This document shows positions 33,469-46,423 of a stretch of 64,000 nucleotides of DNA, piece after piece (the first letter of the stretch is position 1; each line of letters begins with the position of its first letter). Made by a program: the position numbers and the translations under genes. Under the pieces are notes generated by a model. That model was not told the DNA's origin and ran no database searches. It worked only from the letters and a program-made list of their open reading frames with translations. The DNA is from Phytoseiulus persimilis (Eukaryota > Arthropoda > Arachnida > Mesostigmata > Phytoseiidae). The stretch covers positions 38,639,250 to 38,703,249 of the forward strand of contig CM075103.1 in NCBI GenBank assembly GCA_037576195.1. Direction: 5' to 3'.

Positions 33469-34703
33469 GCATCATTGGAGAGTACCTCCACGGACTGCCA
33501 GGCATGATTCTTCTTTTTCTCGCGGAGAGTGCCTCGCCCTCGATTGTTATACTAACTGAACGAAGATCCTCAGAGTTGGCTGCCTGGAGTTTTCAGCCTC
33601 GAGTCAGACCATGAAGCCAGGATGGGCCCAAAGTCTTTAGTATTTAACATCTGGACAATATTGTGTTGAGGTTCGCCCAAGAATGAGAATTGCTATCATC
33701 GAGAGAAGACACGTTCTCCCCTCTGGAGCCTGTTCCCGCTCCGCCGGGCACTGGAGTGAGATGAGTTCAATGCTCAATATATGTTAAGAGTTCGTGTTGA
33801 TGTCGCTCCCTAGATATTTACACGGTAAAGGAAGAGGTGAAGTTGAGCTATCGAACTTCGGACTTCAAGTGCAGGTTCACCACAGCGACCAAATGAGTGA
33901 ACAAGAGTGAACATGTCAATAGTTCCTCACCGTGGGGAACTCTCTCCCCTTCGAAAACTCATCCACATTTGAAGCGTGTACTTCCCTTCCCCATCCATGG
34001 GACCAAAGTCAGCATCAAACAGACTCTGGGAGCTCATCCATTCCCTGAGGACGTGTTTGATGTCGAGATACCTGCAACGCGATCAGCCCGTGGCGGAGCC
34101 GGAGGGTGGAAGAAACTCGAAAAAATATTAAAGAACTTTAAAATTTGGTCCGAAAAACATGTCCGATATCTCCTTCCCTGTGATAATTCATCTGAATTTT
34201 GGCGTTCATGAGTATTTCCACGTTCACGAAAGGAACTGAAGAGAAACCTCATCCTCCATCTACTCTCTTTCGATGATAGGGAAGCCCTCGATGAAAGTTG
34301 AGACGAAAGCAGGAAAGTCTCCTGATATTTTTTGTGGCTTTTCATTCTGTGGCTCCATAATGCGGAACTCACAGTAGTTCGCCTCTTTGACTCATTCTCC
34401 CAAATCTGTTGACCACGGTCGAGATATTCCGCGGATGAATGAGGCGCTCAACGAGTGAACTAAAAGCGGCTCGGATTCACAGAGCTCGTACGACTCGAGG
34501 AATCGCTCGAAACTGCGTTCGGTAAACTTTTGAAACGAGCGACGCCAGGCTCAGCCTGCGATGTTCCGGATGTGAAAATTATTGGTTCCTCGAAAATAGC
34601 GGTTTCCGATACCTCACCCGATTCCCTCATGGGACGTGTTTCCTGGAAAGTCCGTTGTGAGGTGTGCTGAGGAGCGGGAGCCAAGTTCCCCCGTAACAAA
34701 ATC
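33469..34703 (+). repeat. 1235-bp internal repeat, copy 4
   Basis: Long form. The following sequence (34704 on) begins as another long copy but passes into the ordinary unit at about 35935, where CAAAATCGC is followed by the normal TCTTCCAACGAGCC. Confidence 0.9.
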
Positions 34704-36446
34704 GCATCATTGGAGAGTACCTCCACGGACTGCCAGGCATGATTCTTCTTTTTCTCGCGGAGAGTGCCTCGCCCTCGATTGTTATACTAACTGAACGAAG
34801 ATCCTCAAAGCTGGCTGCCTGAAGTTTTCAGCCTCGAGTCAGATCATGAAGCCAGGATGGGCCCACAGTCTTTAGTATTACACATCTGGACAATATTGTG
34901 TTGAGGTTCGCCCAAGAATGAGAATTGCTGTCATCGAGAGAAGACACGTTCTCCCCTCTGGAGCCTGTTCCCGCTCCGCCGGGCACTGGAGTGAGATGAG
35001 TTCAATGCTCAATATATGTTAAGAGTTCGTGTTGATGTCGCTCCCTAGATATTTACACGGTAAAGGAAGAGGTGAGGTTGAGCTATCGAACTCCGGACTC
35101 CAAGAGCAGGTTCACCACAGCGACCAAATGAGTGAACAAGGGTGAAAATGTCAATAGTTCCTCACCGTGGGGAACTCTCTCCCCTTCGAAAACTCATCCA
35201 CATTTGAAGCGTGTACTTCCCTTCCCCATCCATGGGACCAAAGTCAGCATCATACAGACTCTGGGAGCTCATCCATTCCCTGAGGACGTGTTTGATGTCG
35301 AGATACCTGCAACGCGATCAGCCCGTGGCGGAGCCGGAGGGTGGAAGAAACTCGAAAAAATATTAAAGAACTTTGAAATTTGGTCCGAAAAACATGTCCG
35401 ATATCTCCTCCCCTGTGATAATTCATCTGAATTTGGCGTTCATGAGTATTTCCACGTTCACGACAGGAACTGAAGAGAAACCTCATCCTCCATCTACTCT
35501 CTTTCGATGATAGGGAAGCCCTCGATGAAAGTTGACACGAAAGCAGAAAAGTCTCCTGATATTTTTTGTGGCTTTTCATTCTGTGGCTCCATAATGCGGA
35601 ACTCACAGTAGTTCGACTCTTTGACTCATTCTCCCAAATCTGTTGACCACGGTCGAGATGTTCCGCGGATGAATGAGGCGCTCAACGAGTGAACTAAAAG
35701 CGGCTCGGATTCACAGAGCTCGTACGACTCGAGGAATCGCTCGAAACTGCGTTCGGTAAACTTTTGAAACGAGCGACGCCAGGCTCAGCCTGCGATGTTC
35801 CGGATGTGAAAATTTTCGGTTCCTCGAAAATAGCGGTTTCCGATACCTCACCCGATTCCCTCATGGGACGTGTTTCCTGGAAAGTCCGTTGTGAGGTGTG
35901 CTGAGGAGCGGGAGCCAAGTTCCCCCGTAACAAAATCGCTCTTCCAACGAGCCTCCCCTGGCTCCGCCCTTGCAATAAGCTCCCGCTCAACGATGAGATT
36001 ATCTGTGGGGAAGAATCCGGGAACCCTTCAGAACCACAATCAGCTAAGATACGTGAAAACTACGTATCGGCGCCTCAAGTCTAGCTGAGAAATTCTCAGT
36101 GATCGTTCTTCTGCTGAAATGGAAATGAGCATATAGTTGGGTCTCCAATTCAGGTGGAGTCCTTGTTTATGAAACGCACTCAGTTCAGGTTTGAGCCTCC
36201 TGCAGTAAGGTTGCCGACATGACTCTCGTTGGGATGAAATAAGAGAGCTTTCAATTTGCGGGGGACCCTCGCCTGCAGAATATAGGGACTTCGGTTTTAC
36301 GCTGCGAGCAGATGCAGTTCATCCTCCTGAACCATGAATTACGTGCTCCTCGAGTCAACTGGCTGATTGAATCGTACATCGAGACTTCTGTGGGTTGAGG
36401 GGAAGTCAGAGACATTTCACGTGAGGAGTTTCTCTCAGGAGTCAAC

Positions 36447-36776
36447 GTGGATGTTGCCATCAATACTTGTGAGAGCTTCGCTTGTGAGACTGGCTTGCTC
36501 CCGGTTGCACGTCGTCTCGAGAACTCGGATCGCAAGGATTTATCGTTCGATGCTCGCAGGCCGAGTTCCCAAACGATACCAGAGGAACGAGCTCCTGAGA
36601 AGCGTCGGTGGGCCTGGATGGGCTTCGTACGTGCCCGTTTCGCTGGTTCTGGTTCGAGGATGATCCAGAATCACGAGTCGATCGCGGGGCAAATGAATCG
36701 CCTGTTGAGAGATATTCCGTTCGGTTGCGGATTTTCCGAGCAAGAGGCATTCGGAAAACTCGAGGAACCTCTGTGA
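36447..36776 (+). other. Conserved 109-codon open stretch, long form of degenerate block
   Basis: Open frame without an ATG (begins at a GTG). It contains ETGLLPVARRLENSDRKD and RWAWMGFVRARFAGSG and ends GKLEEPL. Matching frames are at 19285-19614 and 27005-27334, with a fuller version at 49640-50077. Most units have a short form with ~170 bp deleted, which ends early. Two other frames across the same bases are also open, so coding status is unclear. No family is recognised. Confidence 0.2.
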
Positions 36777-37433
36777 AACGAGCCCGGGATTCGACGGTTC
36801 TTGCGTTGAACGACTCGGAATGCGGCAAAGAGCGAGGAGTTCGAACTTCGATCAATGCGGTTTTGCGGGGATCACTCGGAATGCGCTCGTCAGCTTCGAT
36901 TTCTGCCGAGCACTTCTGGGAGGGCTCGTGCGAGCGGCATCCAAGAGTAATTGGATTCTGGAATCTTTTGGAGCCCCGTTGGGATTCGTAGCAGAATCGA
37001 GCGGGCCCGATGAATCTTTAGCTCATTTTTTACTGTGGTGAGATGTCTGATATTGTAGTGTAATCGTTCGTTCTGGTGAAATCATATCAGATCGACATGC
37101 CGCCTTCGCCCACAACGACTCCGCCGCTTCGACCGATCTTGATTAAACTCCCCCGACCCCCTCGCACTCTCACACTCAACGAGGAGAGTCTGAGCTTAAA
37201 ACCCCGGACGGAGGCTGCACAGACTCATAGTCAGCTCGGACGAGTGATAAATCGACGTCGTTGATCGCCGCGTGCTCTACCAGCGGACATCAGCGGAGGG
37301 GTCCGCGAGTGAGTTTGAGAGTGCTCGGTGGAGGGCGATCCGCGCTTTGCACAGCGGCAAGGTCACGCATCGAATAGAGAGCAAACGCAATCGCCGACGA
37401 CACCGAAAACTGAGGCACTCCGAGAATCGGTAT

Positions 37434-37760
37434 ATGAAGTATCCCACCCAGAACCAACCCTCCTCAAGTGGAGCATCCAAGGCAGACCTGTCGAGAAGCG
37501 CCCAAGCTGCAGAGAGGCGTAAGAGGGCGAAACTTGAGGCCCAGGCGTTGAACCTGTCGGGGTGTTCGACGCCTCCCCAGTGGATGATGGAGCTGATCCT
37601 GAAGTGCTCCGAGCTCAGGATCCTGGACGTGACCAACACGAAACTCACAGAAGAGGACGTGCGGGTCGTTATGCGAACCTTGACGACGCTCGAGGAGGTT
37701 CACTTCGACCGCGATCAGGACAACGCGGGCGACGAAGAGGATGCTTCGATGTTCCATTGA
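37434..37760 (+). CDS. LRR-like module 9a
   Basis: Intact cassette (ALNL, ELRI, NTK, EE, MFH) with a unique Q-to-L change (ADLSRSA). Confidence 0.4.
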   Translation: MKYPTQNQPSSSGASKADLSRSAQAAERRKRAKLEAQALNLSGCSTPPQWMMELILKCSELRILDVTNTKLTEEDVRVVMRTLTTLEEVHFDRDQDNAGDEEDASMFH

Positions 37761-37780
37761 GGCACTCTGAGGATCGGATT

Positions 37781-38149
37781 ATGAACTATCCCGCCCAGAA
37801 CCAACCCTCCTCAAGTGGAGCATCCAAGGCAGACCAGTCGAGAAGCGCCCAAGCTGCAGAGAGGCGTGAGAGGGCGAAACTTGAGGCCCAAGGGTTGAAG
37901 CTGTCGGGGTGTTCGACGCCTCCCCAGTGGATGATGAAGCTGATCCTGAAGTGCTCCGAGCTCAGGATCCTGGACGTGACCAACACGAAACTCACAGAAG
38001 AGGACGTGCGGGTCATTATGCGAACCTTGACGACGCTCGAGGAGGTTCACTTCGACCGCGATCAGGACAACGCGGGCGACGAAAAGGATGCTCCGATGTT
38101 CGACGGGGACGAAAGAGTCGACGACGAAGATGGATATTACTCTGGGTGA
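37781..38149 (+). CDS. LRR-like module 9b, class I tail
   Basis: Intact cassette starting MNYPAQNQ, with WMMKLIL in place of WMMELIL, VIMRTLTT and tail DEKDAPMFDG to GYYSG. Close sister of 8c. Confidence 0.42.
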   Translation: MNYPAQNQPSSSGASKADQSRSAQAAERRERAKLEAQGLKLSGCSTPPQWMMKLILKCSELRILDVTNTKLTEEDVRVIMRTLTTLEEVHFDRDQDNAGDEKDAPMFDGDERVDDEDGYYSG

Positions 38150-39418
38150 AATCCCCTGCCGTCGCCCACGTCTCTCTGGTACATTCTAGGGAGCTCGTCA
38201 GTCGTCCGGGTTATAGATGAAGTTGGTCAGCTTAGGTAGCTTAGGTAGACGTTCGTGTAGCCGAAAGATGACAAGTCTCACAGGATTTTCAATAAAATTA
38301 AGAACGATTCCATTCCCATACTATGTTTGCAATATTCTTCAGCCCGACTTCTCAACAGAAGGTACCGAGCCATGGTATACGGTGAACGCAAAATCCCGAT
38401 GCCCTTCAGTCAGGAAGGTTCCAAAAGCATCACTGAAAAGCTCTCATCGAGAAGAAGCACGTTCTCCCCTCTGGAGCCTGTTCCCGCTCCGCCGGGCACT
38501 GGAGTGAGATGAGTTCAGATATTTACACGGTGAAGGAAGAGGTGAGGTTGAGCTATCGAACTTCGGACTTCAAGAGCAGGTTCACCACAGCGACCAAATG
38601 AGTGAACAAGGGTGAAAATGAGTGAACATGTCAACAGTTCCTCGCCGTGGGGAACTCTCTCCCCTTCGAAAACTCATCCACATTTGAAGCGTGTACTTCC
38701 CTTCCCCATCCATGGGACCAAAGTCAGCATCATACAGACTCTGGGAGCTCATCCATTCCCTGAGGACGTGTTTGATGTCGAGATACCTGCAACGCGATCA
38801 GCCCGTGGCGGAGCCGGAGGGTGGAAGAAACTCGAAAAAATATTAAAGAACTTTAAAATTTGGTCCGAAAAACATGTCCGATATCTCCTTCCCTGTGATA
38901 ATTCATCTGAATTTTGGCGTTCATGAGTATTTCCACGTTCGCGACAGGAACTGAAGAGAAACCTCATCCTCCATCTACTCTCTTTCGATGATAGGGAAGC
39001 CCTCGATGAAAGTTGAGACGAAAGCAGAAAAGTCTCCTGATATTTTCTGTGGCTTTTCATTCTGTGGCTCCATAATGCGGAACTCACAGTAGTTCGCCTC
39101 TTTGACTCATTCTCCCAAATCTGTTGACCACGGTCGAGATATTCCGCGGATGAATGAGGCGCTCAACGAGTGAACTAAAAGCGGCTCGGATTCACAGAGC
39201 TCGTACGACTCGAGGAATCGCTCGAAACTGCGTTCGGTAAACTTTTGAAACGAGCGACGCCAGGCTCAGCCTGCGATGTTCCGGATGTGAAAATTATTGG
39301 TTCCTCGAAAATAGCGGTTTCCGATACCTCACCCGATTCCCTCATGGGACGTGTTTCCTGGAAAGTCCGTTGTGAGGTGTGCTGAGGAGCGGGAGCCAAG
39401 TTCCCCCGTAACAAAATC

Positions 39419-40370
39419 GCATCATTGGAGAGTACCTCCACGGACTGCCAGGCATGATTCTTCTTTTTCTCGCGGAGAGTGCCTCGCCCTCGATTGTTAT
39501 ACTAACTGAACGAAGATCCTCAGAGTTGGCTGCCTGGAGTTTTCAGCCTCGAGTCAGATCATGAAGCCAGGATGGGCCCAAAGTCTTTAGTATTTAACAT
39601 CTGGACAATATTGTGTTGAGGTTCGCCCAAGAATGAGAATTGCTGTCATCGAGAGAAGACACGTTCTCCCCTCTGGAGCCATCATACAGACTCTGGGAGC
39701 TCATCCATTCCCTGAGGACGTGTTTGATGTCGAGATACCTGCAACGCGATCAGCCCGTGGCGGAGCCGGAGGGTGGAAGAAACTCGAAAAAATATTAAAG
39801 AACTTTAAAATTTGGTCCGAAAAACATGTCCGATATCTCCTTCCCTGTGATAATTCATCTGAATTTTGGCGTTCATGAGTATTTCCACGTTCACGACAGG
39901 AACTGAAGAGAAACCTCATCCTCCATCTACTCTCTTTCGATGATAGGGAAGCCCTCGATGAAAGTTGAGACGAAAGCAGAAAAGTCTCCTGATATTTTCT
40001 GTGGCTTTTCATTCTGTGGCTCCATAATGCGGAACTCACAGTAGTTCGCCTCTTTGACTCATTCTCCCAAATCTGTTGACCACGGTCGAGATATTCCGCG
40101 GATGAATGAGGCGCTCAACGAGTGAACTAAAAGCGGCTCGGATTCACAGAGCTCGTACGACTCGAGGAATCGCTCGAAACTGCGTTCGGTAAACTTTTGA
40201 AACGAGCGACGCCAGGCTCAGCCTGCGATGTTCCGGATGTGAAAATTATTGGTTCCTCGAAAATAGCGGTTTCCGATACCTCACCCGATTCCCTCATGGG
40301 ACGTGTTTCCTGGAAAGTCCGTTGTGAGGTGTGCTGAGGAGCGGGAGCCAAGTTCCCCCGTAACAAAATC
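39419..40370 (+). repeat. 952-bp internal repeat, second array, copy 1
   Basis: Short form. Shares TATTTTCTGTGG (where others have TATTTTTTGTGG) with the unit sequence just before it, so this array was seeded locally. Confidence 0.9.
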
Positions 40371-41322
40371 GCATCATTGGAGAGTACCTCCACGGACTGC
40401 CAGGCATGATTCTTCTTTTTCTCGCGGAGAGTGCCTCGCCCTCGATTGTTATACTAACTGAACGAAGATCCTCAGAGTTGGCTGCCTGGAGTTTTCAGCC
40501 TCGAGTCAGATCATGAAGCCAGGATGGGCCCAAAGTCTTTAGTATTTAACATCTGGACAATATTGTGTTGAGGTTCGCCCAAGAATGAGAATTGCTGTCA
40601 TCGAGAGAAGACACGTTCTCCCCTCTGGAGCCATCATACAGACTCTGGGAGCTCATCCATTCCCTGAGGACGTGTTTGATGTCGAGATACCTGCAACGCG
40701 ATCAGCCCGTGGCGGAGCCGGAGGGTGGAAGAAACTCGAAAAAATATTAAAGAACTTTAAAATTTGGTCCGAAAAACATGTCCGATATCTCCTTCCCTGT
40801 GATAATTCATCTGAATTTTGGCGTTCATGAGTATTTCCACGTTCACGACAGGAACTGAAGAGAAACCTCATCCTCCATCTACTCTCTTTCGATGATAGGG
40901 AAGCCCTCGATGAAAGTTGAGACGAAAGCAGAAAAGTCTCCTGATATTTTTTGTGGCTTTTCATTCTGTGGCTCCATAATGCGGAACTCACAGTAGTTCG
41001 CCTCTTTGACTCATTCTCCCAAATCTGTTGACCACGGTCGAGATATTCCGCGGATGAATGAGGCGCTCAACGAGTGAACTAAAAGCGGCTCGGATTCACA
41101 GAGCTCGTACGACTCGAGGAATCGCTCGAAACTGCGTTCGGTAAACTTTTGAAACGAGCGACGCCAGGCTCAGCCTGCGATGTTCCGGATGTGAAAATTA
41201 TTGGTTCCTCGAAAATAGCGGTTTCCGATACCTCACCCGATTCCCTCATGGGACGTGTTTCCTGGAAAGTCCGTTGTGAGGTGTGCTGAGGAGCGGGAGC
41301 CAAGTTCCCCCGTAACAAAATC
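40371..41322 (+). repeat. 952-bp internal repeat, second array, copy 2
   Basis: Short form, identical in length to its neighbours, with very few substitutions. Confidence 0.9.
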
Positions 41323-42274
41323 GCATCATTGGAGAGTACCTCCACGGACTGCCAGGCATGATTCTTCTTTTTCTCGCGGAGAGTGCCTCGCCCTCGATTG
41401 TTATGCTAACTGAACGAAGATCCTCAGAGTTGGCTGCCTGGAGTTTTCAGCCTCGAGTCAGATCATGAAGCCAGGATGGGCCCAAAGTCTTTAGTATTTA
41501 ACATCTGGACAATATTGTGTTGAGGTTCGCCCAAGAATGAGAATTGCTGTCATCGAGAGAAGACACGTTCTCCCCTCTGGAGCCATCATACAGACTCTGG
41601 GAGCTCATCCATTCCCTGAGGACGTGTTTGATGTCGAGATACCTGCAACGCGATCAGCCCGTGGCGGAGCCGGAGGGTGGAAGAAACTCGAAAAAATATT
41701 AAAGAACTTTAAAATTTGGTCCGAAAAACATGTCCGATATCTCCTTCCCTGTGATAATTCATCTGAATTTTGGCGTTCATGAGTATTTCCACGTTCACGA
41801 CAGGAACTGAAGAGAAACCTCATCCTCCATCTACTCTCTTTCGATGATAGGGAAGCCCTCGATGAAAGTTGAGACGAAAGCAGAAAAGTCTCCTGATATT
41901 TTTTGTGGCTTTTCATTCTGTGGCTCCATAATGCGGAACTCACAGTAGTTCGCCTCTTTGACTCATTCTCCCAAATCTGTTGACCACGGTCGAGATATTC
42001 CGCGGATGAATGAGGCGCTCAACGAGTGAACTAAAAGCGGCTCGGATTCACAGAGCTCGTACGACTCGAGGAATCGCTCGAAACTGCGTTCGGTAAACTT
42101 TTGAAACGAGCGACGCCAGGCTTAGCCTGCGATGTTCCGGATGTGGAAATTATTGGTTCCTCGAAAATAGCGGTTTCCGATACCTCACCCGATTCCCTCA
42201 TGGGACGTGTTTCCTGGAAAGTCCGTTGTGAGGTGTGCTGAGGAGCGGGAGCCAAGTTCCCCCGTGACAAAATC
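41323..42274 (+). repeat. 952-bp internal repeat, second array, copy 3
   Basis: Short form. Carries TTATGCTAAC (shared with copy 1 of the first array, near 30400) and GGCTTAGCCTG near 42120. Confidence 0.9.
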
Positions 42275-42533
42275 GCATCATTGGAGAGTACCTCCACGGA
42301 CTGCCAGGCATGATTCTTCTTTTTCTCGCGGAGAGTGCCTCGCCCTCGATTGTTATACTAACTGAACGAAGATCCTCAGAGTTGGCTGCCTGGAGTTTTC
42401 AGCCTCGAGTCAGATCATGAAGCCAGGATGGGCCCAAAGTCTTTAGTATTTAACATCTGGACAATATTGTGTTGAGGTTCGCCCAAGAATGAGAATTGCT
42501 GTCATCGAGAGAAGACACGTTCTCCCCTCTGGA
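42275..42533 (+). repeat. 952-bp internal repeat, second array, partial copy
   Basis: Only the first ~259 bp, up to CTCTGGAGCC, then the junction to unit 10. Confidence 0.9.
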
Positions 42534-45406
42534 GCCACAGACTCATAGTCAGCTCGGACGAGTGATAAATCGACGTCGCCGATCGCCGCGTGCTCTACCA
42601 GCGGACATCAGCGGAGTGGTCCGCGAGTGAGTTTGAGAGTGCTCGGTGGAGGGCGATTCGCGCTTTGCACAGCGGCAAGGTCACGCATCGAATAGAGAGC
42701 AAACCCAATCGCCGACGACACCGAAAACTGAGGCATTCCGAGAATCGGTATATGAAGTATCCCACCCAGAACCAACCCTCCTCAAGTGGAGCATCCAAGG
42801 CAGACCAGTCGAGAAGCGCCCAAGCTGCAGAGAGGCGTAAGAGGGCGAAACTTGAGGCCCAGGCGTTGAACCTGTCGGGGTGTTCGACGCCTCCCCAGTG
42901 GATGATGGAGCTGATCCTGAAGTGCTCCGAGCTCAGGATCCTGGACGTGACCAATACGAAACTCACAGAAGAGGACGTGCGGGTCGTTATGCGAACCTTG
43001 ACGACGCTCGAGGAGGCTCACTTCGACCGCGATCAGGACAACGCGGGCGACGAAGAGGATGCTTCGATGTTCGACAGGGACGAAAAAGTCGACGACGAAG
43101 ATGGATATTACTCTGGGTGAAATCCCCTGCCGTCGCCCACGTCTCTCTGGTACATTCCAGGGAGCTCGTCAGTCGTCCGGGTTGAAGATGAAGTTGGTCA
43201 GCTTAGGTAGCTTAGGTAGACGTTCGTGTAGCCGAAAGATGACGAGTCTCACAGGATTTCAATAAAATTAAGAACGATTCCATTCCCATACTATGTTTGC
43301 AATTTTCTTCAGCCCGACTTCTCAACAGAAGGTACCGAGCCATGGTATACGGTGAACGCAAAATCCCGATGCCCTTCAGTCAGGAAGGTTCCAAAAGCAT
43401 CACTGAAAAGCTCTCATCGAGAAGAAGCACGTTCTCCCCTCTGGAGCCTGTTCCCGCTCCGCCGGGCACTGGAGTGAGATGAGTTCAATGCTCAATATAT
43501 GTTAAGAGTTCGTGTTGATGTCGCTCCCTAGATATTTACACGGTAAAGGAAGAGGTGAGGTTGAGCTATCGAACTTCGGACTTCAAGAGCAGGTTCACCA
43601 CAGCGACCAAATGAGTGAACAAGGGTGAAAATGAGTGAACATGTCAATAGTTCCTCACCGTGGGGAACTCTCTCCCCTTCGAAAACTCATCCACATTTGA
43701 AGCGTGTACTTCCCTTCCCCATCCATGGGACCAAAGTCAGCATCATACAGACTCTGGGAGCTCATCCATTCCCTGAGGACGTGTTTGATGTCGAGATACC
43801 TGCAACGCGATCAGCCCGTGGCGGAGCCGGAGGGTGGAAGAAACTCGAAAAAATATTAAAGAACTTGAAACTTAAAATTTGGTCCGAAAAACATGTCCGA
43901 TATCTCCTTCCCTGTGATAATTCATCTGAATTTTGGCGTTCATGAGTATTTCCACGTTCACGACAGGAACTGAAGAGAAACCTCATCCTCCATCTACTCT
44001 CTTTCGATGATAGGGAAGCCCTCGATGGAAGTTGACACGAAAGCAGAAAAGTCTCCTGATATTTTTTGTGGCTTTTCATTCTGTGGCTCCATAATGCGGA
44101 ACTCACAGTAGTTCGCCTCTTTGACTCATTCTCCCAAATCTGTTGACCACGGTCGAGATATTCCGCGGATGAATGAGGCACTCAACGAGTGAACTAAAAG
44201 CGGCTCGGATTCACAGAGCTCGTACGACTCGAGGAATCGCTCGAAACTGCGTTCGGTAAACTTTTGAAACGAGCGACGCCAGGCTCAGCCTGCGATGTTC
44301 CGGATGTGAAAATTTTTGGTTCCTCGAAAATAGCGGTTTCCGATACCTCACCCGATTCCCTCATGGGACGTGTTTCCTGGAAAGTCCGTTGTGGGTGTGC
44401 TGAGGAGCGGGAGCCAAGTTCCCCCGTAACGAAATCGCTTTTCAAACGAGCCTCCCCTGGCTCCGTCCTTGCAATAAGCTCCCGCTCAACGACGAGATTA
44501 TCTGTGGGGAAGAATCCGGGAACCCTTCAGAACCACAATCAGCTAAGATACGTGAAAACTACGTATCGGCACCACAAGTCTCGCTGAGAAATTCTCAGTG
44601 ATCGTTCTTCTGCTGAAATGGAAATGAGCATATAGTTGGGTCTCCAATTCAGGTGGAGTCCTTGTTTATGAAACGCACTCAGTTCAGGTTTGAGCCTCCT
44701 GCAGTAAGGTTGCCGACATGACTCTCGTTGGGATGAAATAAGAGTGCTTTCAATTTGCGGGGGAGCCTCGCCTGCAGAATATAAGGACTTCGGTTTTAAA
44801 CTGCGAGCAGATGCAGTTTATCCTCCTAAACCATGAATTACGTGCTCCTCGAGTCAACTGGCTGATTGAATCGTACATCGAGACTTCTGTGGGTTGAGGG
44901 GAAGTCAGAGACATTTCACGTGAGGAGTTTCTCTCAGGAGTCAACGTGGATGTTGTCATCAATACTTGTGAGAGCTTCGCTTGTGAGACTGGCTTGCTCC
45001 CGGTTGCACGTCGTCTCGAGAACTCGGATCGCAAAGATTTATCGTTCGATGCTCGCAGACCGAGTTCCCAAACGATACCAGAGGAACGAGCTCTTGAGAA
45101 GCGTCGGGTGGGCCTGGATGGGCTTCGTACGTTGCGTTGAACGACTCGGAATGCGGCGAAGAGCGAAGAGTTCGGACTTTGTTCAATGCGGTTTTGCGGG
45201 GATCACTCGGAATGCGGTCGTCAGCTTCGATTTCTGCCGAGCACTTCTCGGAGGGCTCGTGCGAGCGGCATCCAAGAGAAATTGGATTCTGGAATCTTCG
45301 GGAGCCCCGTTGGGATTCGTAGCAGAATCGAGCGGGCCCGATGAATCTTTAGCTCATTTTTTACTGTGGTGAGATGTCTGATATTGTCGTGTAATCGTTC
45401 GTTCTG
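42534..45406 (+). repeat. Array unit 10 (5' truncated)
   Basis: Begins in the middle of the proline-rich frame because of the junction at 42533. Otherwise a class I unit with one module and the short form of the degenerate block. Confidence 0.9.
42752..43120 (+). CDS. LRR-like module 10, class I tail
   Basis: Intact 122-codon cassette (ALNL, ELRI, NTK) with LEEAHFD in place of LEEVHFD and MFDRDEKVDDEDGYYSG at the end. Confidence 0.42.
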   Translation: MKYPTQNQPSSSGASKADQSRSAQAAERRKRAKLEAQALNLSGCSTPPQWMMELILKCSELRILDVTNTKLTEEDVRVVMRTLTTLEEAHFDRDQDNAGDEEDASMFDRDEKVDDEDGYYSG

Positions 45407-45764
45407 GTGAAATCATATCAGATCGACATGCCGCCTTCGCCCACAACGACTCCGCCGCTTCGACCGATCTTGATTAAACTCTCCCGACCCCCTCGCACTC
45501 TCACACTCAACGAGGAGAGTCTGAGCTTAAAACCCCGGACGGAGGCTGCACAGACTCATAGTCAGCTCGGACGAGTGATAAATCGACGTCGCCGATCGCC
45601 GCGTGCTCTACCAGCGGACATCAGCGGAGGGGTCCGCGAGTGAGTTTGAGAGTGCTCGGTGGAGGGCGATTCGCGCTTTGCACAGCGGCAAGGTCACGCA
45701 TCGAATAGAGAGCAAACGCAATCGCCGACGACACCGAAAACTGAGGCACTCCGAGAATCGGTAT

Positions 45765-46225
45765 ATGAAGTATCCCACCCAGAACCAACCCTCCTCAAGT
45801 GGAGCATCCAAGGCAGACCAGTCGAGAAGCGCCCAAGCTGCAGAGAGGCGTAAGAGGACGAAACCTGAGGCCCAGGCGTTGAAGCTGTCGGGGTGTTCGA
45901 CGCCTCCCCAGTGGATGATGGAGCTGATCCTGAAGTGCTCCGAACTCTGGAGCCTGGACGTGACCAACAGGAAACTCACAGAAGAGGACGTGCGGGTCGT
46001 TATGCGAACCTTGACGACGCTCGAGGAGGTTCACTTCGACCGCGATCAGGACAACGCGGGCGACGAAGAAGAGGCACCCATTTTTGAGGAAAACGATGCA
46101 TGTTTGAGGGAGAAGATGCTCCCATCTTCGACGAGGTCGAAGTTTTCGACGAGAACGAAGTTGTCAACGAGGGCGGTGAAGTCGACCAGGATGTGGGCAT
46201 CGGAGAGGGATATGACTCTGGCTGA
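45765..46225 (+). pseudogene. LRR-like module 11, class II tail in another frame
   Basis: The LRR frame (ALKL, ELWS, NRK) has two unique changes, RRKRTKPEAQ. It runs out of the acidic tail frame as in 6d. A GTCGACGAGG to GTCAACGAGG change removes one acidic residue of the tail. An extra base near 46231, after the tail stop, shortens the long basic frame. Confidence 0.45.
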
Positions 46226-46423
46226 GATCCCCGTGCCGTCGGTCCCTTCCCTCTGATACATTCCCGGGAGCTCGTCCATTCTAGTTCTTGGGAGGGGAAC
46301 CGGTAGCCCGCTCTTGTTCCTCTTCGATCGGCGGTTTGTTCTGTGGTCCAGGTTGGATATGAGCTTGATCAGCTTAGGTAGAAAGCTTAGGTAGCTAATG
46401 TAGACGTACAAGTAGCCGGAAGA

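Larger units (their letters stand above)
27634..37075 (+). repeat. Array unit 8 (9442 bp), expanded by 952/1235-bp repeats
   Basis: Three LRR cassettes, a class I flank, then an internal tandem array (30324-34703), then a standard unit end with the long form of the degenerate block (36367-37041). It shares rare variants with unit 9 (YPAQNQ, VIMRT, DEKDAPMFDG), so units 8 and 9 are recent sister copies. Confidence 0.9.
37076..42533 (+). repeat. Array unit 9, ending in a second 952-bp array
   Basis: Two LRR cassettes, then three full 952-bp repeats and a partial one. The unit never reaches its normal end: at 42533 the repeat (CTCTGGAGCC) is joined directly to CACAGACTCATAGTC of the next unit's proline-rich frame. 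Confidence 0.9.

Noticed and set aside
44866-45372. 168-codon plus frame in the degenerate block (also at 53544 and 56685)
   Set aside because: It starts at a TTG, overlaps two other open frames, is broken in several units and has no domain, so it is not listed as a gene.
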